Of a stretch of DNA of 26,279 bases, positions 1 through 7,956 are shown in pieces; positions within the stretch are counted from its first letter, which is position 1; every line of letters begins with the position of its first letter. The DNA comes from an uncultured euryarchaeote (GTDB lineage Archaea > Thermoplasmatota > Thermoplasmata > UBA10834), in NCBI GenBank assembly GCA_937872085.1, contig CALMQK010000183.1, positions 1-26,279 on the forward strand, read 5' to 3'. The position numbers and the translations under genes are program-made. Below the pieces are notes generated by a model. The model was not told the DNA's origin and ran no database searches. It saw nothing but the letters and a program-made list of their open reading frames with translations.

Positions 1-29
1 CCTCGGGAGTTCAAATCTCCCCCTCAGCG
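1..29 (+). tRNA. 3' end of a tRNA, probably tRNA-Ser (5' part outside window)
   Basis: Positions 5-9 (GGGAG) and 17-21 (CTCCC) form a perfect five-pair T-stem around the seven-base loop TTCAAAT at 10-16. The next seven bases (22-28, CCTCAGC) fit the 3' strand of an acceptor stem, and G29 would be the discriminator base. A G discriminator is typical of archaeal tRNA-Ser, so serine is the best guess. The anticodon is not in the window, so the identity is inferred. The T-rich tract just after it could end transcription. Confidence 0.6.
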
Positions 30-252
30 CTTTCCTTACTTTGCGAGGGACCACGGGCGAGGGTAAGCAAACCGGTAATGGAATCGGCCTCATAGAGTGA
101 ATATTCGGCATCACGCGCATCAAGATCAGGGAGACCGCCACCCCGGGAGAATGAGCTGGATTCGATCGTCTGGTATTCCCTGGCAATCATCATATCGTTC
201 GAGCGCACGGTCAATCTCTATCGCATTTTGGGACCAGATGGGGCTAGGTTCT

Positions 253-864
253 CTAGCGCATCGTCCTGAAATTGCTTTCGGCGAGCTCGAGGTCCCCAGG
301 CGTGTTGATATTCCAGAAGCTCTCAAGTTCAGGGTCGACTTCGCGCAGCTTCTTCTCAGGGATGAAGCTGAGGTCCAGTTTGTTGAAGGCGTACTGAGGG
401 CTGCCGTCCCCTCGGCTGACCGCCTCTGTGAACGCGGCCAGCCCCGGCTGTTTCTTGTACATCCCGTGGAGAGGTTCGTAGTGAGTCCTGCCGGTCTTCG
501 GCACCACGCCGTCCGTGCCATGCACGCTAGACACGATAAGCTCGCAGACCTTCGGGCTCAGGAACGGAGTGTCGCAAGGCGAGAACAGGACATACTTGCT
601 CTTCGCGGAAGAAAGAACGGGTATGATCCCCCCCAAAGGCCCGAGGCCGGGGGCCTCATCTTCCACGATTATGAATGGCTCGCCTAAGACCTCGGCATAG
701 GTCTTCGCCATACCTTTCGCAACCGAGACGATGACCTCGTCGACGAGCCCCTCCATAGCTCGGCGGACGTGGAGGATGAACGGCTCTCCACCTAGTAAGG
801 TGAGCCCTTTCTCGCGACCCATCCGTACGCTCCTGCCTCCGGAGAGGATTGCACCCGTGAGCAT
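253..864 (-). CDS. mobA: MobA-like molybdenum cofactor guanylyltransferase / NTP-transferase
   Basis: This 203-residue protein has the MobA-type nucleotidyltransferase fold. The N-terminal nucleotide-binding loop reads LTGAILSGGRSVRMGREKG at residues 2-20, and a probable metal-binding Asp sits in the CDTP motif near residue 98. Family members attach GMP (or CMP in MocA relatives) to molybdopterin in the cytoplasm, making cofactor for Mo/W enzymes such as formate or formylmethanofuran dehydrogenases. None of those enzymes is encoded here. I chose the ATG at 864 because family proteins begin a few residues before the glycine-rich loop. The alternative ATG at 933 would add 23 residues with no family similarity and leave only 32 bases to the divergent gene at 966. 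The 223 bases between the tRNA and this gene show no supported feature. Confidence 0.8.
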   Translation of the reverse strand: MLTGAILSGGRSVRMGREKGLTLLGGEPFILHVRRAMEGLVDEVIVSVAKGMAKTYAEVLGEPFIIVEDEAPGLGPLGGIIPVLSSAKSKYVLFSPCDTPFLSPKVCELIVSSVHGTDGVVPKTGRTHYEPLHGMYKKQPGLAAFTEAVSRGDGSPQYAFNKLDLSFIPEKKLREVDPELESFWNINTPGDLELAESNFRTMR

Positions 865-965
865 TGCCGGGGAAACAAGCTCGGACGTAATCAAGGTTCC
901 TGACCCGCCGGCCGCGATCATCGCAATATCCATAGGGTAGGTAGAGTGATTGGGGTGCGGGGAGT

Positions 966-1508
966 ATGGCGATGAAATGTCCGAATTGTGGCGCGAGCAA
1001 TTCTGAAGGAGCGAACTACTGCAGTCATTGCGGCAAGGACATGGCACCACGTGCCATCGAACCGGCCGACGTCAAGCAAAGACGGTGCGTCGAATGCGGG
1101 CGATCGATCAGCTGGGACGCCTTTGTCTGCGCGTACTGCGGACACGATTACAGAGCCAGGTCGAAACCTGGAACCGAAGGGTACCTCGTGACGGGCGCCG
1201 TTCTCACGATCGTGGCCGGGATTCTGTCCATACTGTTGTTGACGATAGTGGTCGGTCAGGCGGGCGATTTGTCCAATGAGGGCACGACCCTCGTGACCAT
1301 CTCCGCCATGTGTTCGATCCTGGGAGTCATAGGCGGATTGGCGGCTCTGATGCGCAGGTGGTTCCCGCTTGCAGTGCTGGGTGCGGTTTGTGCGATATTC
1401 GGCCCTGCGTTCTTCTTCGCTATACCAGGACTCGTGCTCATAGTCACGTCAGCTTCCCGATTCAAGGACTTCGAAAGGCCTCCGGAAGTGCCGCCATACA
1501 GGCCATGA
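966..1508 (+). CDS. Membrane protein with two N-terminal zinc ribbons
   Basis: This 180-residue protein opens with two zinc-ribbon knuckle pairs: C5, C8, C19, C22 and C41, C44, C55, C58. Hydrophobic segments follow at about 73-97, 108-129 and 133-162; the last may span the membrane once or twice. A proline-rich tail ends the protein. The layout suggests a membrane anchor displaying cytoplasmic zinc ribbons. Such proteins are common and poorly characterised in archaea, and I cannot name a function. A second ATG at 972 is a possible start; the purine run GGGGAG just upstream of 966 fits either. It is divergent from the MobA-like gene with little room between, so their promoters may overlap. Nothing ties it directly to the hydrogenase cluster. 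Confidence 0.75.
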   Translation: MAMKCPNCGASNSEGANYCSHCGKDMAPRAIEPADVKQRRCVECGRSISWDAFVCAYCGHDYRARSKPGTEGYLVTGAVLTIVAGILSILLLTIVVGQAGDLSNEGTTLVTISAMCSILGVIGGLAALMRRWFPLAVLGAVCAIFGPAFFFAIPGLVLIVTSASRFKDFERPPEVPPYRP

Positions 1509-1667
1509 CCATCCAACAACCAGTCGAGAATTGGCCGACGCCATCTCTCTAGATCGGTCATCGATCCGGGGCAGCCGGTCTCGGCGAGGGGGACGTTCGA
1601 GTGGAAGGCGATGCGACCAGGAAGATGGGTGCCGAGGATTCTCAAAGTCTTGGTTATCCCCGGAAAT

Positions 1668-1680
1668 GGTTAAATGATAT
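1668..1680 (+). promoter_or_regulatory. Candidate TATA box before the zinc-ribbon/GAF-like gene
   Basis: GGTTAAATGATAT is an AT-rich block in otherwise GC-rich sequence. It lies about 35-45 bases before the ATG at 1713, the spacing expected for a short-leader archaeal transcript. It is a single-site judgement by eye. Confidence 0.35.
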
Positions 1681-1712
1681 TGATGCGTTGATTGCCCGGT
1701 TAGGGGCTCTTC

Positions 1713-2510
1713 ATGAAATGTCAGTTCTGTGGAGCGGAGAACATCAGATCCCACGGGCCGTGCCGCATATGCGGCAAAGCTCTCGGCGAGGTCGGGCTTG
1801 GCTCAAGGCCGAGGGAAGGTGTCGGCGCAAAGCCGACGGGCACCCCAATGCACGATGTGAGTTATGCCGCCAGGACCGAACGACTCACGACCGAGGAGAT
1901 CGCGCGGGGAATGCGGATGGAGTACGCGCAATGGTCCACGGATTCCACCCAGAAGATCATGGAGACCATACAGGAGCTGCTCGTGGCCGCCCGTTCGGAC
2001 AAGCTGAACATTGCAGACCTTCTCGACAAGGCCGCCAAGATGGTCCACCAGCAGTTCAGGCTCAGATGGGTCGCCATCGGGACCAGAATCGAGAGGGACG
2101 GTCTATATCGGTACAATGCGTTCGCAGGGCTCAGGGAAGATGCCATGAAGGCGCGGCAGCGCGAGACATTCAAGCGCGAGGACTTTGATGGCGCGGGCAA
2201 GTACCCGGGCCGGATGATAAGCCACCAGACCATGCTGTTTCTCGAGGAGGACAAGCCGTATACGGAAGGGGCGGAGGCGACCTTCAACAGGCCAGCGCTT
2301 ATGAATTCGCAGCGACGCTCCCCGGAGGACTGCCTCGAGGCGGACTACCTAGACGTCCACATATTCGGCGGGAAGGACGATCTTCTGGGTTGGATCGAGG
2401 CCTCTGGGACACTCACGGGGAAGTTGCCCGATGTCAACACGATTAGGTGGATTGAGATGATTGCCTCGATACTCGGCGTCGCTCTGAGTCGCCGCCAAAG
2501 CAAGGCTTGA
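1713..2510 (+). CDS. Zinc-ribbon protein with a probable GAF-like sensory domain
   Basis: The 265-residue protein starts with one zinc-ribbon (C3, C6, C17, C20). A linker and a helical stretch at about 55-95 follow, then a C-terminal alpha/beta region at about 95-260. That region has GAF-like features: a helix that leads into a VAIGTRI strand, and a closing IEMIASILGVALSRRQ helix. GAF domains bind small molecules or mediate dimer signalling, so a cytoplasmic sensor role is plausible but inferred. No output domain such as a kinase, cyclase or helix-turn-helix is present, so the zinc ribbon may provide the partner contact. It is a probable single-gene unit, 187 bases before hypE and on the same strand. 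The GAF call rests on general pattern only and could be wrong in detail. Confidence 0.6.
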   Translation: MKCQFCGAENIRSHGPCRICGKALGEVGLGSRPREGVGAKPTGTPMHDVSYAARTERLTTEEIARGMRMEYAQWSTDSTQKIMETIQELLVAARSDKLNIADLLDKAAKMVHQQFRLRWVAIGTRIERDGLYRYNAFAGLREDAMKARQRETFKREDFDGAGKYPGRMISHQTMLFLEEDKPYTEGAEATFNRPALMNSQRRSPEDCLEADYLDVHIFGGKDDLLGWIEASGTLTGKLPDVNTIRWIEMIASILGVALSRRQSKA

Positions 2511-2651
2511 ACGAAGCCATCGATTCGTGTCCTGGTCCGATAGTTTGCTGCTGGCATAGGAAAATGTCATCGGCGAATGGATGGAGAAGGTTGTCTGTAC
2601 CGTCGATTTGTTCTGCCAACTCATTCTTTCAGGGCGCATCGAAAACTCCAC

Positions 2652-2664
2652 AAAGGTTATTATC
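2652..2664 (+). promoter_or_regulatory. Candidate TATA box before hypE
   Basis: AAAGGTTATTATC sits about 35-45 bases before the hypE ATG at 2698. A start site about 25 bases downstream would give a leader of roughly ten bases, usual for archaea. Confidence 0.35.
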
Positions 2665-2697
2665 GGCCACCCATTTCGCAAGGTCAGCGGAGCATCC

Positions 2698-3744
2698 ATG
2701 GTGAAGATCACGATGTCCCAGGGGGCCGGCGGCGAGCGGATGCAGGAGTTCATCCGCGAGTTCGTGCTCAAAGAGCTCGACAACGACTTCGGCGAGATAC
2801 CACTGGCGGCTTTGGACGATGCGGCCATCGTGGAGGGCATAGCCTTCACCACAGACTCGTACACCGTCAAGCCGCTCTTCTTCCCAGGCGGGGACATCGG
2901 TGTGCTCTCCGTGGCGGGGACGGTCAACGACCTCTCGGTCATGGGTGCCACCCCGGTCGCGCTCTCGTGCGCGATGATAATACAAGAAGGGTTCCCGGGC
3001 GAGGACCTCCACAAGATCATGAGGAGCATCAGCGCGACGGCGAAGAAGGCCGATGTGAGGATCGTGACCGGAGATACCAAGGTCGTGGAGAAGGGCGCGA
3101 TTGACGGACTCTTCATCAACACAAGCGGGATAGGTAGGAGGTCGAAGGCTCTCGATCATGACATCAGGGAGGTCAGGAAGCACAGGAGGTTCAAGTGGAA
3201 CTGGCCGAACGATTCCGCCGTTGCGGCAGGTGATGTGCTGATAGCGTCGGGGGCGATCGGGAACCACGGCGTGGCGATATTGTCATTCAGGGAGGGATAC
3301 GGCTTCGAGACGACGGTCAAGAGCGACGCGATGCCTCTGAACCATCTGATCGCCGCTGGACTGAAGGTCGGCGGTATCACCGCGATGAAGGATCCTACTA
3401 GGGGCGGGCTGGCGAACCTGCTCAACGAGTGGTCGGACAAATCGAAGGTGGGCATCGTGGTCAGGGAGGAGGACATCCCTATCGACAACGCCGTGCTGTC
3501 GGCTTGCGAGATGCTGGGGATAGACCCGCTCGAGGTAGGGAACGAGGGGAAGGTCATCATTGCCGTAGTTCCGGAGACTGCCGAGGCTGTTTTGAAGGCG
3601 ATCAGGGCCAGGCCGGAAGGGAAGAAGGCCAGGATCATCGGCGAGGCGACGAAGGAAGTCCGAGGAGTGATGATGGAGACGCACACCGGCGGGAAGAGAG
3701 TTGTCGAGCCTCCTGTCGGGGATCCGGTTCCGAGGATATGTTAG
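2698..3744 (+). CDS. hypE: Hydrogenase maturation protein HypE
   Basis: HypE makes the cyanide ligands of the [NiFe] active-site iron. HypF carbamoylates its C-terminal cysteine, and HypE then dehydrates the group with ATP to a thiocyanate passed to the HypC-HypD complex. The 348-residue product ends in PRIC, the diagnostic HypE tail with the acceptor cysteine as last residue. It carries the PurM/AIR-synthase-type ATP fold: SQGAGGERM near the N-terminus, LDDAA at 39-43, GTVNDLSVMGATP, and DPTRGGLANLLNE in the C-terminal half. The ATG at 2698 is chosen because family proteins start just before the SQGAGG motif; the frame remains open upstream to 2581 without family similarity. An insert of about 15 residues rich in basic and aromatic residues follows SGIGRR. 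It is convergent with the GyrI-like gene, only 36 bases away. Confidence 0.95.
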   Translation: MVKITMSQGAGGERMQEFIREFVLKELDNDFGEIPLAALDDAAIVEGIAFTTDSYTVKPLFFPGGDIGVLSVAGTVNDLSVMGATPVALSCAMIIQEGFPGEDLHKIMRSISATAKKADVRIVTGDTKVVEKGAIDGLFINTSGIGRRSKALDHDIREVRKHRRFKWNWPNDSAVAAGDVLIASGAIGNHGVAILSFREGYGFETTVKSDAMPLNHLIAAGLKVGGITAMKDPTRGGLANLLNEWSDKSKVGIVVREEDIPIDNAVLSACEMLGIDPLEVGNEGKVIIAVVPETAEAVLKAIRARPEGKKARIIGEATKEVRGVMMETHTGGKRVVEPPVGDPVPRIC

Positions 3745-3780
3745 AATACTCGATTAGAGTGCCATTTCACTGGCCATGGC

Positions 3781-4401
3781 CTATCTCATAGGCTGGCGGA
3801 TGACAGTCTTGAGCTTCTCCGGCTTGGTTCTTCGTGGGTCTCCGAGATAGATCTCGTGGTGCTTGCCGACGATCTTGTGCCCGCTCTCTTGGATGAGTTT
3901 GTGTAGCTTCTCGATGTTCGGTCGCTCTTCCGAGTATGGTCCTATGTGCATTATCTGAGCGCTCAATCCTTCATCGAACTCCTCGAACCTCAGTTTCGGC
4001 AGTGCGGGCAGCTCCTTGTCCTTTCCCTTCTTCTTGAGCTGCACGATCGTATCGTCTACTACCTTCCTTGTCACATGCTTGGGCACCATGATCATCGCGG
4101 TCCAGTGCCACTTTTCCTTCCTGCCTTTCAGAAAGTCATTGGGGTCGTCGGTCCACCAGAGCGACTCAAGGGGCATGACGATGAAGTCCTTGCCTTTCGC
4201 GCTCTTCTTCAGCGTGAACTTGGCGGTATATGCCACGGAGTAGAGGGCGCCTATCGCGCTCATGTAGTCCTTCGACGTGTTCGGATCTCCTTGTCCGTCG
4301 ACCATGATGAAGTTCATCTTTGGTACCTTGACCAACATCGGCTCCTTGGCTGACGGGAAGTACAGCTCCTGCAGTTCCTTGCTCAGATCCTTCTTTGCCA
4401 T
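3781..4401 (-). CDS. GyrI-like small-molecule-binding domain protein
   Basis: This 206-residue soluble protein resembles the stand-alone GyrI-like (SOUL/GyrI-fold) family. Supporting landmarks are KVPKMNFIMVDGQGDPN near residues 25-41, the SLWW segment near 80, and GLSAQIMHIGPYSEE followed by the IYLGDPRRTKPEKLKTVIRQP ending. Fold members bind small hydrophobic or cationic compounds or inhibit gyrase. The physiological ligand of archaeal versions is unknown to me. There is no DNA-binding domain, so it is not a complete BmrR/Rob-type regulator. It starts one base after the stop of the hydrogenase protease gene and is almost certainly co-transcribed with it. That pairing may only reflect convenience, or a role in hydrogenase-related stress; the sequence does not decide. 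Confidence 0.75.
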   Translation of the reverse strand: MAKKDLSKELQELYFPSAKEPMLVKVPKMNFIMVDGQGDPNTSKDYMSAIGALYSVAYTAKFTLKKSAKGKDFIVMPLESLWWTDDPNDFLKGRKEKWHWTAMIMVPKHVTRKVVDDTIVQLKKKGKDKELPALPKLRFEEFDEGLSAQIMHIGPYSEERPNIEKLHKLIQESGHKIVGKHHEIYLGDPRRTKPEKLKTVIRQPMR

Positions 4402-4402
4402 A

Positions 4403-4855
4403 TCACATCAACTCCTTCTCTATCTGTTCCACGATTCCAGGCAGCGCCTTCGCCACCTTCGGAGTGAGTCTCTCGGCGACATTGACAAGGTCCTCCGCCT
4501 CTATCGCGAAGAACACCACCTCCTTTGGCATCTCCTTCGGCACGAGCTTCCTCCCGAGGGCGAGAGCGGTGGCGATGTTGATGCCGTGTGGAGAGGATCC
4601 ATGGATGGACTTCTCGAAGTCCTTCTCCTCAAGGATGTACAGCTCGCCGGGTTTCCCTTTCGTCGTCTGGATCGCGTCTATTATGATCACCTTGTCATAG
4701 CCGCGGACGACATCAAGCAGTTCCAGGCCGCTAGCCGCCAGTTCTTCAACGTCTATTCCAGGCAGCTTCCGCTTCATGAGTTCACGCGCGACGTGGATGC
4801 CCACGCCGTCATCGGAGAGGATGGGGTTGCCCACGCCCAGGACAAGCACTTTCAC
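4403..4855 (-). CDS. hycI: [NiFe] hydrogenase maturation protease (HycI/HyaD family)
   Basis: This family removes the C-terminal tail of the hydrogenase large subunit after nickel insertion. The 150-residue protein has the expected size and the three nickel-sensing residues: D16 in GNPILSDDGVG, D60 in IIIDAIQ, and H90 in SSPHG. The substrate is probably the MvhA product encoded next upstream, which retains a tail of about 26 residues after its DPCxxCxxH motif. The start codon is GTG (4855-4853), directly before the KVLVLGVGNP strand where the family begins. It is separated from mvhA by 173 bases containing its own TATA-like element and a hairpin, so it probably forms a separate two-gene unit with the GyrI-like gene. 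Confidence 0.93.
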   Translation of the reverse strand: MKVLVLGVGNPILSDDGVGIHVARELMKRKLPGIDVEELAASGLELLDVVRGYDKVIIIDAIQTTKGKPGELYILEEKDFEKSIHGSSPHGINIATALALGRKLVPKEMPKEVVFFAIEAEDLVNVAERLTPKVAKALPGIVEQIEKELM

Positions 4856-4899
4856 AGGAATCCGAAGGGTCTAGGTCATAATAATCATGACTAAAGACT

Positions 4900-4914
4900 C
4901 TTTTATCTATTTCT
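4900..4914 (-). promoter_or_regulatory. TATA/BRE-like promoter for the protease-GyrI-like operon
   Basis: On the minus strand this reads AGAAATAGATAAAAG, a purine-rich BRE-like block running into an AT-rich TATA-like block. It lies about 45-60 bases before the GTG start at 4855. Transcription would begin near 4878 and give a leader of about 20 bases. Confidence 0.5.
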
Positions 4915-4997
4915 TGCGTCAGCTAAGGTCGCTCCTTCGTGCATCCTTGAGAAGGCATTAGAAAGAGGCAACATCTGTTGCTCAAAAGGACTTGATG

Positions 4998-5017
4998 GAG
5001 GGGGAGGATCCCCCCTC
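4998..5017 (-). terminator. GC hairpin after mvhA, possible terminator
   Basis: GAGGGGG (4998-5004) pairs perfectly with CCCCCTC (5011-5017) around a six-base loop. It lies 12 bases beyond the mvhA stop codon. No long T-run follows directly; a TCCTTTTG stretch comes about 10 bases later. It could mark the 3' end of the hydrogenase operon or protect the transcript. Confidence 0.4.
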
Positions 5018-5028
5018 GCAAAAGAGTT

Positions 5029-6543
5029 CTAGAAGTTTCTTCGCGTCGCGAGCACCGAGCCGTCCTTCCGCTTCACCGTGACCTCGAGTGCTGGCCCGTC
5101 GTCCAGCGAGTGCGTGCCGCACGAGTTGCACGGGTCGTAGCACCTGAAGGCCATCTCGACCTTGTTCAACAGTCCTGGCGAGACCATCCAGTCCTTGATC
5201 AGCGCCTTCGCCGCCTTCTGCACGCTCGTGTTGATGGCCGCGTAGTTGTTGGTCGTCGCGACGATCATGTTGATCTTGGTGCAGATGCCGTTCTTGTCCG
5301 AAGCGTAGTGGTGGATCAGGGTGCCTCTCGGCGCCTCGACTATCCCCACGCCCTCCTTCGGCTCCTTGTACGGCCCGCGGATGTCGTCGCTCGTGATGCT
5401 CTTGTCGCTCGCCAGCTCGAGCATCCTCTCCGTGGCGTACTGCAGCTCGATCACTCTAGCCCAGTGGAACGCAAGCGTGTGGTGCACGGGTCCCTTGACC
5501 CCCAGGCCTTCAACGGTCTTCCTGAACGCCTCGTACTCCTTCTGAGCCAGGGGTGTCGTGTATCCTTGGGACACATTGATCCTTCCGAGCGGTCCGACCC
5601 TGTATATGCCGCTCGTCGGGCCGGTCACGAATCCCTTCCACCCGATCTTCTTCAGGTAAGGCATCTTCATGTAGGTCCACGGCTCGACGTGCTCCGAGAT
5701 GACGTCCAGGTACTCGTCCGGCTTGAACTTCAGGAGCTGGTTCCCGGTCTGGTCCACCACTCTGATGTCCCCGTCGTAGAAGTTGCTCTTGTTGTCCTTG
5801 TCGACCATGCCCATGTAGTATGTCTCGAGGTAGTAGATGTCCGGGTTCAGTATCAGGCCGAGGTAGTCCTTGTTCGCTAGCACGACATCGTGGAAGAGCT
5901 TGATGGTGAACTTGCCGAACTCGACGCAGCTCTTGGCCATCTCCTCCATCTTGACGCGCTCCTCCTCGCTGATCTGCTTCGACACGCCACCGGGCAATCC
6001 GAACACCGGGTGCGTGGCCCTTCCGCCGACGATTTCCTGCACCTTCTGGCCATAGGACCTGTGCTTGATGACCTCGGCTCCGATCGGCACTCCGACTGCG
6101 TCCACGACGCCCAGCACGTTCCTCTGGCTCGCTGGCGCGGACGGCCCCAACACGAAGTCGGGCGCTGCCAGCGCGTAGAAGTGCGCGATGTGGCTGTGGG
6201 TGTACTGTCCCATGTAGAACAGTTCCCTCAGTTTTATTGCCGTCGGGGTAGGCTCGGCGCTGAAGACCGCGTCGAGAGCTTTTGTTGATGCCAGGTGGTG
6301 AGCCGCAGGGCACACCCCGCAGAGCCTGTTCGTCAGCACTGGCAGCTCCATCACGTGTCTGCCCATGCAGAACCTCTCGAAGCCTCTGAGCTCCGGTATC
6401 TGCAGGTAGGCGTTGTCCACGTTGCCCGAATCGTTCAGGAATATCTCGATCTTGCCATGGCCTTCGAGCCTCGTGATGGGGTCGATCGTGATCCTCTTCT
6501 CATTCGTCTTGACAGGCGTGTCGTTGATAATCGGTCCAGCCAT
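5029..6543 (-). CDS. mvhA: F420-non-reducing [NiFe] hydrogenase large subunit MvhA
   Basis: This is the catalytic subunit that splits H2 at a Ni-Fe(CN)2CO centre. In Mvh-type (group 3c) enzymes the electrons pass through MvhG and MvhD to HdrA. The 504-residue protein has both nickel motifs: R73-L-C75-G-V-C78-P-A-A-H82 and D470-P-C472-N-S-C475-G-T-H478. It ends with a 26-residue tail after H478, the expected protease site. All four nickel ligands are cysteine, with no selenocysteine. There is no signal peptide, so the enzyme is cytoplasmic. It is the last gene of the operon, five bases after mvhG. The group 3c assignment rests on the neighbouring mvhG, mvhD and hdrA genes as well as on sequence; an frhA-type F420-reducing enzyme is less likely because no frhB is present. 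Confidence 0.95.
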   Translation of the reverse strand: MAGPIINDTPVKTNEKRITIDPITRLEGHGKIEIFLNDSGNVDNAYLQIPELRGFERFCMGRHVMELPVLTNRLCGVCPAAHHLASTKALDAVFSAEPTPTAIKLRELFYMGQYTHSHIAHFYALAAPDFVLGPSAPASQRNVLGVVDAVGVPIGAEVIKHRSYGQKVQEIVGGRATHPVFGLPGGVSKQISEEERVKMEEMAKSCVEFGKFTIKLFHDVVLANKDYLGLILNPDIYYLETYYMGMVDKDNKSNFYDGDIRVVDQTGNQLLKFKPDEYLDVISEHVEPWTYMKMPYLKKIGWKGFVTGPTSGIYRVGPLGRINVSQGYTTPLAQKEYEAFRKTVEGLGVKGPVHHTLAFHWARVIELQYATERMLELASDKSITSDDIRGPYKEPKEGVGIVEAPRGTLIHHYASDKNGICTKINMIVATTNNYAAINTSVQKAAKALIKDWMVSPGLLNKVEMAFRCYDPCNSCGTHSLDDGPALEVTVKRKDGSVLATRRNF

Positions 6544-6548
6544 CTAGA

Positions 6549-7562
6549 TCACCCCTTCCTCTTCTTCTCGGTCACGATCCGCCTCAGCGGGGACTTCGGC
6601 AATGTGAACGCGTAGAAAGTCCCCAGCGGGTCCTTGACCTGCATCATCATCGTCATGATCTGCTCCTCGCTCATCTGAGCCTCCTTGTCAGTGATGTTCA
6701 TTATGGACGACAGCGCGCTCAGCATGCTCGCTCCCTGGTCGGTCACGCCAGACGTCGGTCCCATGCAGCCCCTGCACGGCATCTGCGCGTTCGGGCACAT
6801 CGCGCCGCACCCTGCTCTTGTCGCAGGACCGATGCATATGAGCCCCTGGTCCAGCAGGCACTTCTTCGGGTCGGGCTTGATCTCGTAGGCCTGGTAGATC
6901 TTGTCGATCCTCTTGCCCTTCTCGACCCTCTCCCTCTTGCACTCGTCGCAGAGCGTCTTGTCCGAGGCGATCACGGTGCCCTTCGGGGGCAGCGGTGCGC
7001 CCGTGGTGACATGCTTCGCCACCGCGTCCACTGCCATCGCGATCAGGTTGACCGTTGGTGGGCAGCCCGGCATGAAATAGTCAACGTCCACGACCTCGTC
7101 AAGCGTCTTGACCGAGTCCCAGAACTTGGGCAGCTCGAGGTCGCCCTCCTTCGCCTTGTAGTGTTCCTGGGGAGTGACGAAGTTCGGGTTGTCCGTCGAC
7201 GGCGTGTTCTTGTAGACCGTCTCGAAGATCTCCTTCTTGTTGGTCACGTTCGCGAGCCCCGGTGTTCCCCCGAAGCACGCGCACGACCCGAAGGCTATCA
7301 TGACGGCGGATTTCTCCCTGAGCACCTTCGCGACGTGCTCGTTCTCGCTGTTCCTGATGGCGCCGTTGTAGAACGAGACCGTGATGCTCTTGTCGGGCAT
7401 CGCTTCGATCTCCTTCAGCTTCCCATCGAACCCGATGGGCCAGACGACGACTTTCGCGATCGCGTGCACGTCCAGTATCTTCGCGTCTATGTCCAGGAGA
7501 GCGACATCGCAACCTCCGCAGCCCGCTCCCCAGTATTGTGCGATCTTGATCTTCTCTGCCAT
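6549..7562 (-). CDS. mvhG: F420-non-reducing hydrogenase small subunit MvhG
   Basis: MvhG carries the iron-sulfur relay from the NiFe site towards MvhD. The 337-residue product shows the proximal-cluster motifs GAGCGGCDVALLD (C15, C18), GSCACFGG and PGCPP. The C-terminal cysteine-rich region has CDECKRER near residue 210 and then the run CLLDQGLICIGP..GCGAMCPNAQMPCRGCMGP, for the medial and distal clusters. There is no twin-arginine signal, in line with a cytoplasmic enzyme. It starts one base after the stop of the preceding helix-turn-helix-like gene and is followed after five bases by mvhA, so the pair is translationally linked. Size and motif order are usual for the family, and nothing in it looks broken. 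Confidence 0.95.
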   Translation of the reverse strand: MAEKIKIAQYWGAGCGGCDVALLDIDAKILDVHAIAKVVVWPIGFDGKLKEIEAMPDKSITVSFYNGAIRNSENEHVAKVLREKSAVMIAFGSCACFGGTPGLANVTNKKEIFETVYKNTPSTDNPNFVTPQEHYKAKEGDLELPKFWDSVKTLDEVVDVDYFMPGCPPTVNLIAMAVDAVAKHVTTGAPLPPKGTVIASDKTLCDECKRERVEKGKRIDKIYQAYEIKPDPKKCLLDQGLICIGPATRAGCGAMCPNAQMPCRGCMGPTSGVTDQGASMLSALSSIMNITDKEAQMSEEQIMTMMMQVKDPLGTFYAFTLPKSPLRRIVTEKKRKG

Positions 7563-7563
7563 T

Positions 7564-7956
7564 TCAGCTCACCTCTCCGTCCTCAGGTTCCCCTTTGCTG
7601 GTCACAGCCATGTATTGCGGCGACCGGCCTTTCATCCCAGTCAGCTCGACCAGCCTCCATCTCTTGAGGGCTATGATGTGCTTCCCGACCTCCGGCTTTG
7701 CGATGCGCGTGGCATCGTGGAGTTCGTGGACAGTCTTCGGCTCCGTCTCCATCTCCTGGAGCAGGAGGTTCCTCTCCAGCTCCACCGCGGCGGCCTTCTG
7801 GACTATGAAGTCGTACCTCGGCTCGGTGATGGGGTCGCCGAACACGTTCCCCGTGGTCGTCAGCTTGCCCTTCTTCCCGAGGAGCCATCTGACCCTCTCG
7901 CCATCGACAGTCCTCAGTGCCGCTCGTATCTTGGCCTGCCTCTGAGCCATCATCAT
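7564..7956 (-). CDS. Stand-alone helix-turn-helix-like module, homologous to the C-terminus of the MvhD fusion
   Basis: I do not recognise a named family for this 130-residue protein. Its middle and end (residues about 56-118) look like a winged helix: KTVHELHDATRIAKPEVGKHIIALKRWRLVEL would be the helix-turn-helix, and the GRSPQYMAV stretch the wing. It aligns by eye with the C-terminal 120 residues of the MvhD fusion encoded at 11452-12282, sharing the TGNVFG/TGNVYG motif, an ERNLLLQE/ERSLILEL helix and the helix-turn-helix order. It overlaps mvhD upstream by four bases (ATGA) and sits one base before mvhG. This position suggests a structural or assembly subunit of the Mvh-Hdr complex rather than an ordinary regulator, though autoregulation is possible. 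The start could be any of three tandem ATGs at 7956, 7953 or 7950. Confidence 0.7.
   Translation of the reverse strand: MMMAQRQAKIRAALRTVDGERVRWLLGKKGKLTTTGNVFGDPITEPRYDFIVQKAAAVELERNLLLQEMETEPKTVHELHDATRIAKPEVGKHIIALKRWRLVELTGMKGRSPQYMAVTSKGEPEDGEVS

Noticed and set aside
97..687. A 196-codon plus-strand open frame at the left end
   Set aside because: It is antisense to the MobA-like gene for most of its length and has no recognisable domain.
1601..2188. A 195-codon plus-strand frame overlapping the zinc-ribbon/GAF-like gene
   Set aside because: It shares the same DNA in another frame, has Arg/Gly/His-biased composition and lacks a family signature.
5110..5880. A 256-codon plus-strand open frame opposite mvhA
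   Set aside because: Antisense shadow of a conserved hydrogenase gene; low-complexity Arg/Val/Leu composition and no motif.
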